A DNA stretch of 64,000 nt from Rehmannia glutinosa (lineage: Eukaryota; Streptophyta; Magnoliopsida; Lamiales; Orobanchaceae): positions 55,440,659 to 55,504,658 of the forward strand of contig CM071932.1 in the NCBI GenBank assembly GCA_016081115.2. Reading direction: 5' to 3'. Of this stretch, positions 57,550 to 64,000 are shown piece after piece. The translations under genes and the position numbers were made by a program. The notes under the pieces were generated by a model, which did no database searches, was not told the DNA's origin, and saw nothing but the letters and a program-made list of their open reading frames with translations. The stretch's first letter is position 1. Every line of letters starts with the position of its first letter.

Positions 57550-58248
57550 TTAATTTTGATTTGTACCACCTTTGAATGCATATATTAGCTGTTTTGGATC
57601 GTGGTCAAGAACCGTTTTTGCTCTGTTTGCATCTAGTAATACATACTTGGGATTTCCAAGCACGTACAGGAGTCCTGGTGTTGGAACATTTTGATCTGGG
57701 TTATGCTCATGTTGTCCGTGCATGTACGCATATTCCGTGCTTGTCTCATTTTGAAATAGTTTTCTTATATCATACACGCAATGCACGGGCGTACACACAT
57801 GGTTCGTGTGTTCCTTGTCCTGTTTTTGCTCCTTTTCGGTACCACACACGGGCTGAAAGTGCATAAACACACAATCCGTGTTTGGTTCCGAACTTTCTTG
57901 CTTTTCCAGGATCTTCATCTTCTCGTATTCGGTACCACTCATTTGATGAATGGCACTAGATTGTTCCTTCGAGTTGGCTTCAGTGGTGCTTAAAAATTGG
58001 CTCTTTTGATGTTGCCCACCAACTATTGTAACTAATTGGCCCATTTGAGTCTCGAGATTTTTCAATTGTGAATCCATAGTATTGGCCAATTGTGTCAATT
58101 GCAACTTCATCTTGTCCATCTTTACTTCGTTTTTGGTAAGGCTATTTCTCATTTCCCTCATGAATAAATTTATTTGACTCATAAATGAAGTCGTTTGATT
58201 CATGAATGAAATGAGGGCGTCTTCCAAAGATGGTTTTGCCTCTTCCAT
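57550..58248 (-). CDS. Gag-fragment ORF, array unit 1 (232 aa, intact)
   Basis: Minus strand, ATG at 58248, 150 nt inside the PBS. The first about 85 residues (AKPSLEDALISFMNQTTSFM, LKNLETQMGQLVTIVG) match the middle of Athila Gag, the same block as 20095-19950 in the nested Athila element, and look like a coiled coil. The rest is Glu/Gln/His-rich with repeated VCG/HVCT/CVF patterns and no known domain; it ends KTVLDHDPKQLIYAFKGG, a phrase near the end of Athila linker regions. Capsid and zinc-knuckle parts are absent. It could encode a helper-interacting protein or be a chance remnant; being open over 232 codons while all other frames in the window are broken is unusual. Unit 2 has a frameshifted copy. 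Confidence 0.55.
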   Translation of the reverse strand: MEEAKPSLEDALISFMNQTTSFMSQINLFMREMRNSLTKNEVKMDKMKLQLTQLANTMDSQLKNLETQMGQLVTIVGGQHQKSQFLSTTEANSKEQSSAIHQMSGTEYEKMKILEKQESSEPNTDCVFMHFQPVCGTEKEQKQDKEHTNHVCTPVHCVYDIRKLFQNETSTEYAYMHGQHEHNPDQNVPTPGLLYVLGNPKYVLLDANRAKTVLDHDPKQLIYAFKGGTNQN

Positions 58249-58397
58249 CCGAATAGGTGCACCTATACCAATTCAAAGAAACAAATCAAGCATTGTAGAA
58301 GTAGAATTTACAAAATAAAAATGAAAAAAATAAAAAAAAATGACTAAATTAAGAATAATTCTATCTATGGCAATATTAGCACCAAAAAATGTATTAG

Positions 58398-58415
58398 TCC
58401 CCGGCAACGGCGCCA
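58398..58415 (-). other. Primer-binding site, tRNA-Asp type (unit 1/2 junction)
   Basis: Minus strand TGGCGCCGTTGCCGGGGA, identical to the nested Athila PBS. Confidence 0.93.
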
Positions 58416-58421
58416 AAAACT

Positions 58422-59974
58422 TGTTCGCCTTATTTTTAGCTTCACCGCAAGTGTACGGTGTAGTTTATAGAATAGGGTAAGCAAGGTCGTGTCCACAGAG
58501 ACTAATAAATTTATGCGCTAAGTATTGAACTAAGATAGTCTTATTTTTATTTAGACGATCGAAATTTGATAATTGTTGTAGAAGTAAAGACAAGATTAAC
58601 CACAAAAACACAAGATACTAAGAATAGTGGAATTATCCAGGGAATGAAATGGATTACCGGGTTATGGTTTCAATTAATATTCCTCTTGTTGTCCGATTTA
58701 ATCAAAGTCAAAGTCATTATCACTACACTTATAAGACGATCACAATGGTATTTTATCCTCCCTCTCGAGATGTATATAAAGTGTAGATTGAAATATCTAT
58801 GCTAGCATCTCTACTCAACATAAGATAACAACTCCCAAATGCACAAAAGATCCAAATATTCACAAACCTCTCGATTATGCAAATATTCATGTCAAGTACT
58901 CAAGATCTAATATCGAAACTCATCTATCGAATTATGAATCAATATATCAAACATGTTAAATCATTGGCCAAATGATAAAACAAGAATAAGAACAAAGTAC
59001 TCAAATAGGCTTCAAGACAATAGCTTCAATTAAGATTAAAACATTCAACAAGAGTTCAACTAATCTACTTCCAAAACCCGAAAATCACAAGAAGTTTATC
59101 TACTCATTACAAATAAACAACCCATAGACAAATTGTTCATATTCATGACAAGCTAAAATAAAAGATTAAAGCACAAAGAATGAGAAAACTTAGGCAAATG
59201 GATAATCTCTCGATTGATCTTCAATCCTCAAGCTTCAATTCGACCCGATTCTTCCCTTGGTTCTTCCTTGATGAAGTTGATGTATTTCTTGTGTTCTTGG
59301 GTGTATTCCCAGCCTTTCCTTCTTGCCCTAGTTCAAGCCTCCCATGTATCTATTTATACTACCCCCATTTTTAGATCTGAAAATCGGACTTTTATTGTTT
59401 TATCCGCCCACGGGCGCTGCAGCGCTCAAAAATGGGCGCTGCAGCACGCACATAACACACCCGGGCGCTGCAGCGCCGGGTCTTGGGCGCTGCAGCGCCA
59501 TCCAAAATTTGGCCACTGCCCAGATTTTCGCCTCCGCGCTGCAACGCCTCGTTTTGGCGCTTCCGCACCATCCAAACGTCCGAATTCGGTTTTGAGTCCT
59601 TCATCAAAGTTGTAGCCCTATCTCTTATCTTTCTATAGCCACTTGAATCGCCTCAATATCAATTTTGTGGAGAGAGTTATGGCCAAAATACTAAAACCTG
59701 TCAGTGCTGGAAATTCTAGACGCGTTTGAACATTTCTTGATATCAATCCCCTTCTTGTTTGATCATCCTTGCTTCTTTTGACATGAGACTCATTGTTATG
59801 ATTCTAGACTCAATATACTTGGCCCACAATATGTCTTGGCCACTCAAATGACTCGAAACAATAGAAATTAATGCTTAACCTATGAGATATAACAAAAATG
59901 ACTCAAAATACTCAAAAACAACACAAAACTCAAGTCTGGGAAGCCCAAATCAATGGTATAAAACCAAGTGAAAA
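58422..59974 (-). repeat. Array LTR 2
   Basis: About 1553 bp. The right terminus is changed from GAACA to GAAAA. Minus-strand TATA at 59358-59350. The GC palindrome block (about 59411-59570) differs in copy number from LTR 1. A 13-bp deletion lies near 58851. Confidence 0.9.
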
Positions 59975-61690
59975 AATACCCCCAAACTTAAACTATTGGC
60001 CGTCCCGGTCAACGCTTTTAGAAACAAGATAAAACATGACTAGGAGTAATGAAAAGTAAAACGCACAACAACTCCATAAAATTCAAATTGTTCATCATAG
60101 GTGTCAAACAACGAATCAACCAAGCCTCAAACATCTAACATAGAGCATACATCAAAGAAACCATGGTAAATGCTAAGAATCACGTCTCTCAAAGATCAAG
60201 TGTATACTCTCATCTCGAATGAATATAGGACGTGTTTACGCTCAATCAATTCAATGTCGCAAAATTACCATAGGCTTGCAATTCGTCTCATATCTCCGCC
60301 ACTAGAATGTATGCAATTTGTGAATCAAAAAGAACTTTTTTCTTTGGTTGTAATGAAGGTTCTTTGGTTAGGGTAGGAAAATATGGATAGAGTGACTCAA
60401 ACTCGAGCGTATAGACCGGTGAGCATATAAATCATCTACATTAAAGCTCAATATGCTACTCAAATCATCTCTCATTTTCATCAACTCCTCTTATCTCCAT
60501 CTCCTTTCTTTCTTTTGAGAATCACCTCAAATTACAATCCTTAGCCCCCAAGTTCATTTAAATGAAACTCATTTACAAAGTCGATTTTTTTTCCGACATT
60601 TATACGAGTTTTCAACACTTCATTTCTCCTCATTTTCTTCCCATCAACCAACTCTAACACCATCTTCTAAAATTTTGATTTTACCCATCCACCCTTATTC
60701 AATCCCTTTACTCAATGTTATACGCTCAAGTTTTGGGTAAAAGATTTATCAAGTTAAGGCTTGAATTGTGGCTATCAAAAATTAGGCAATAGGCTCAAGT
60801 TGGCTAACTAGGGATTTCAATATTATCATTAGGTAAGCAAAACGCTTGAAGGGCTAACAAAAATGGCCTTTGATCATTTTCACATTTCGCATACAACATG
60901 TGACCTTGACAGAGATACCAGAGCAAGTTCTAGAATTCTAACAACATGAATGATACACTCAAATTAACAACAAGACTGCATATGATGAAAGCAAAAGGCT
61001 CAAAAGCTGCTGTGCTTGCAAATACGTAATTCAAAGCATCAAACCATGTTCTCAATATCCACATGCTCAATGTCATCTATGCATGGCTCAATCAACTCAT
61101 ACTCAACACCCAATCAAAACAATACAAATTTTTTTTTCCAAAAATATAAGCATCAAATCTCGTCGCACATGGTCAACTCACTCCTTAAAATCTATGAAAA
61201 CAATAAACGTGCTAAAACAGTAAACGTGCTTCTAATGCAAATGCAACCTAAAATGCTTTACATGCAACTATATGAAAACACACAAAAATACAATTTTTTT
61301 TCCACACATCTCATATCAAAATAGCTATCTCTCCCCCAAACTTAAATGAAATTATATCGCACGTAAGAGAAGATAGAATTTCAATAAAAACATTGTGGAT
61401 TGGACCTGATTTATTATGGAGGTGGCGGCGATTCTTGGCCCTCCTTGGCGTCTCTCTCAAAGACGGGTTGCCCGTGTGTGGGGCCGTAGCAACATCTCCA
61501 ATTCCTCAATCATGCACGGGCGCGTGCGTTCACGCACGCCCGCCCGTGTGTGGTGCAAGTAAAATCAGGTAATTTTCTTTTTTTTTAGAAGAAAACAAAC
61601 GAACAAAAATAAAATAAAATAAAATAAAAATCACACCACAAACCGTTGGGTTGCCTCCCAACAAGCGCTATATTTAACGTCTTTAGCTCG
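59975..61690 (-). other. Array unit 2, 3' noncoding region
   Basis: Near-identical to 55826-57545: PPT beside the LTR, second PPT-like tract near 61332-61346, palindromic CACG block at 61467-61556, and GGTTGCCTCCCAACAAGCGC near 61648-61667. No gene recognised. Confidence 0.7.
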
Positions 61691-61694
61691 ACTT

Positions 61695-62391
61695 TGTTAA
61701 TTTTGATTTGTACCACCTTTGAATGCATATATTAGCTGTTTTGGATCGTGGTCAAGAACCGCTTTTTTTGCTCGTTTGCATCTAGTAATACATACTTGGG
61801 ATTTCCAAGCACGCACAGAGTCCTGGTGTTGGAACATTTTGATCCGGGTTATGCTCATGTTGTCCCGTGCGTGTACGCATATTCCGTGCTTGTCTCATTT
61901 TGAAATAGTTTTCTTATATCATACACAATGCACGGGTACACACATGGTTCGTGTGTTCCTTGTCCTGTTTTTGCTCCTTTTCGGTACCACACACGGGCTG
62001 AAAGTGCATAAACACACAATCCGTGTTTGGTTCCGAACTTTCTTGCTTTTCCAGGATCTTCATCTTCTCGTATTCGGTACCACTCATTTGATGAATGGCA
62101 CTAGATTGTTCCTTCGAGTTGGCTTGATGGTGCTTAAAATTGGTTCTTTTGATGTTGCTCACCAACTATTGTAACTAATTGGCCCATTTGAGTCTCGAGA
62201 TTTTTCAATTGTGAATCCATAGTATTGGCCAATTGTGTCAATTGCAACTTCATCTTGTCCATCTTTGCTTCGTTTTTGGTAAGGCTATTTCTCATTTCCC
62301 TCATGAATAAATTTATTTGACTCATAAATGAAGTCGTTTGATTCATGAATGAAATGAGGGTGTCTTCCAAAAATGGTTTTGCCTCTTCCAT
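61695..62391 (-). pseudogene. Gag-fragment ORF, array unit 2 (frameshifted)
   Basis: Same gene as at 57550-58248. The ATG at 62391 reads to 62134 (85 aa), then a one-base difference near 62140 shifts the frame; the continuation is 62165-61914 with a further shift near 61920. Comparison with unit 1 shows these breaks are recent, or assembly errors. Confidence 0.65.
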
Positions 62392-62539
62392 CCGAATAGG
62401 TGCACCTATACCAATTCAAAGAAACAAATCAAGCATTGTAGAAGTAGAATTTACAAAAGAAAAATGAAAAAAATAAAAAAAATGTCTAAATTAAGAATTA
62501 ATCTATCTATCGCAATATTAGCACCAAAAAATGTATTAG

Positions 62540-62556
62540 TCCCAAGAACGGCGCCA
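62540..62556 (-). other. Degraded tRNA-Asp PBS (unit 2/3 junction)
   Basis: The plus strand reads TCCCAAGAACGGCGCCA against TCCCCGGCAACGGCGCCA at 58398: the 3' CCA-pairing end is kept, the middle is changed. Confidence 0.8.
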
Positions 62557-62562
62557 AAAACT

Positions 62563-64000
62563 TGTTCGCCTTATTTTTAGCTTCACCGCAAGTGTACGGT
62601 GTAGTTTATAGAATAGGGTAAGCAAGGTCGTGTCCACAGAGACTAATAAATTTATGCGCTAAGTATTGAACTAAGATAGTCTTATTTTTATTTAGACGAT
62701 CGAAATTTGATAATTGTTGTAGAAGTAAAGACAAGATTAACCACAAAAACACAAGATACTAAGAATAGTGGAATTATCCAGGGAATGAAATGGATTACCG
62801 GTTATGGTTTCAATTAATATTCCTCTTGTTGTCCGATTTAATCAAAGTCAAAGTCATTATCACTACACTTATAAGACGATCACAATGGTATTTTATCCTC
62901 CCTCTCGAGATGTATATAAAGTGTAGATTGAAATATCTATGCTAGCATCTCTACTCAACATAAGATAACAACTCCCAAATGCACAAAAGATCATATATCC
63001 TCACAAATATTCACAAACCTCTCGATTATGCAAATATTCATGTCAAGTACTCAAGATCTAATATCGAAACTCATCTCTCGAATTATGAATCAATATATCA
63101 AACATGTTAAATCATTGGCCAAATGATAAAACAAGAATAAGAACAAAGTACTCAAATAGGCTTCAAGACAATAGCTTCAATTAAGATTAAAACATTCAAC
63201 AAGAGTTCAACTAATCTACTTCCAAAACCCGAAAATCACAAGAAGTTTAGCTACTCATTACAAATAAACAACCCATAGACAAATTGTTCATATTCATGAC
63301 AAGCTAAAATAAAAGATTAAAGCACAAAGAATGAGAAAACTTAGGGAAATGGATAATCTCTCGATTGATCTTCAATCCTCAAGCTTCAATTCGACCCGAT
63401 TCTTCCCTTGGTTCTTCCTTGATGAAGTTGATGTATTTCTTGTGTTCTTGGGTGTATTCCCAGCCTTTCCTTCTTGCCCTAGTTCAAGCCTCCCATGTAT
63501 CTATTTATACTACCCCCATTTTTAGATCTGAAAATCGGACTTTTATTGTTTTATCCGCCCACGGGCGCAACAGCGCTCAAAAATGGGCGCTGCAGCGCGC
63601 ACATAACACACCCGGGCGCTCTTGGGCGCTGCAGCGCCATCCAAAATTTGGCCACTGCCGAGATTTTCGCCTCCGCGCTGCAGCGCCTCGTTTTGGCGCT
63701 GCATCACCATTAAAACGTCCGAATTCGGTTTTGCGTCCTTCATCAACGTTGTAGCCCTATCTCTTAGCTTTCTATAGCCACTTGAATCACCTCAATATCA
63801 ATTTTGTGGAGAGAGTTATGGCCAAAATACTAAAACCTGTCAGTGCTGGAAATTCTAGACGCGTTTGAACATTTCTTGATATCAATCCCCTTCTTGTTTG
63901 ATCATCCTTGCTTCTTTTGACATGACACTCATTGTTATGACTCTAGACTCAATATAATTGGCCCACAATATGTCTTGGCCACTCAAAGGACTCGAAACAA
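62563..64000 (-). repeat. Array LTR 3, continues beyond window
   Basis: Matches LTRs 1 and 2 to the window end. Minus-strand TATA at 63509-63501; palindrome array at about 63563-63700 with a shortened central part. Confidence 0.9.

Larger units (their letters stand above)
54284..64000 (-). mobile_element. Tandem LTR-internal-LTR-internal-LTR array of a non-autonomous Athila derivative
   Basis: LTRs start at 54284, 58422 and 62563, periods of 4138 and 4141 bp. Internal regions (55826-58421, 59975-62562) are almost identical and each has a PPT-like tract beside the left LTR and a tRNA-Asp PBS beside the right LTR, so the element is minus-oriented. No PR, RT or IN. The left edge lies in gypsy RT (CIDY codons); the five bases before it are TTACA. 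The third LTR runs off the window. Such arrays arise by unequal recombination between LTRs. Confidence 0.9.

Noticed and set aside
58398..58415. tRNA-Asp gene
   Set aside because: Only the 18-nt 3' end complement is present, at the position of a retrotransposon PBS; no tRNA body follows.
1..64000. CRISPR arrays, phage or bacterial operons
   Set aside because: No short regular direct repeats with unique spacers and no prokaryotic gene organisation; repeats are retrotransposon parts, palindromes or minisatellites.

Overview
The window is plant nuclear DNA made almost entirely of nested and decayed transposable elements. I find no intact host gene. The plant assignment rests on the element types: Sirevirus (Ty1/copia) and Athila-type (Ty3/gypsy) elements with env-like genes, a Cassandra-like TRIM whose LTRs carry 5S rRNA sequence, and primer-binding sites matching plant tRNA-iMet and tRNA-Asp. 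I cannot name the species. Coordinates come from reading by eye, and similarities are visual estimates rather than alignments.

Layout. (1) 1-755 is a near-copy of 25555-26306. (2) 756-25355 is Sirevirus 1 (+): truncated 5' LTR, PBS, frameshifted gag-pol, a long env-like region, PPT and 3' LTR. An 11.85-kb Athila-type element on the minus strand (11340-23189) sits inside the env-like region with a perfect 5-bp target duplication. (3) 25555-31370 is a tandem repeat of about 0.6 kb, invaded by two Athila-like solo LTRs and the Cassandra-like TRIM. (4) 31402-36234 holds a long-inverted-repeat element, an AT-rich gap and the 3' half of a minus-strand Ty1/copia element. (5) 36235-47732 is a short inverted Athila-like LTR fragment fused to Sirevirus 2, which is deleted at both ends. 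(6) 47733-54283 is a Ty3/gypsy element (+) from truncated 5' LTR to part of RT. Its LTR contains a TIR DNA transposon, which itself contains a solo Sirevirus LTR. (7) 54284-64000 is an LTR-internal-LTR-internal-LTR tandem array of a non-autonomous Athila derivative that interrupts the gypsy RT and leaves the window.

How the parts work. Autonomous copies of these families would supply Gag, protease, RT/RNase H and integrase. Here every pol region is broken by frameshifts or stops, so any present mobility would need proteins supplied in trans. Signals that remain readable are PBS, PPT, LTR TATA boxes and target duplications. Three observations go beyond decay. GC-rich palindrome arrays lie just upstream of the TATA box in three different Athila-like LTR families. 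Both env-like genes, in Sirevirus and in Athila, have host-gene-like leaders, and the Athila one also has a plausible intron that keeps the frame. A duplicated junction at 755/756 predicts a tandem duplication of more than 25 kb.

Caution on sequence quality: many differences between near-identical copies are CTG against CG/TCG/CCG changes. These look like methylation-linked base-calling errors, so some frameshifts may not be real.
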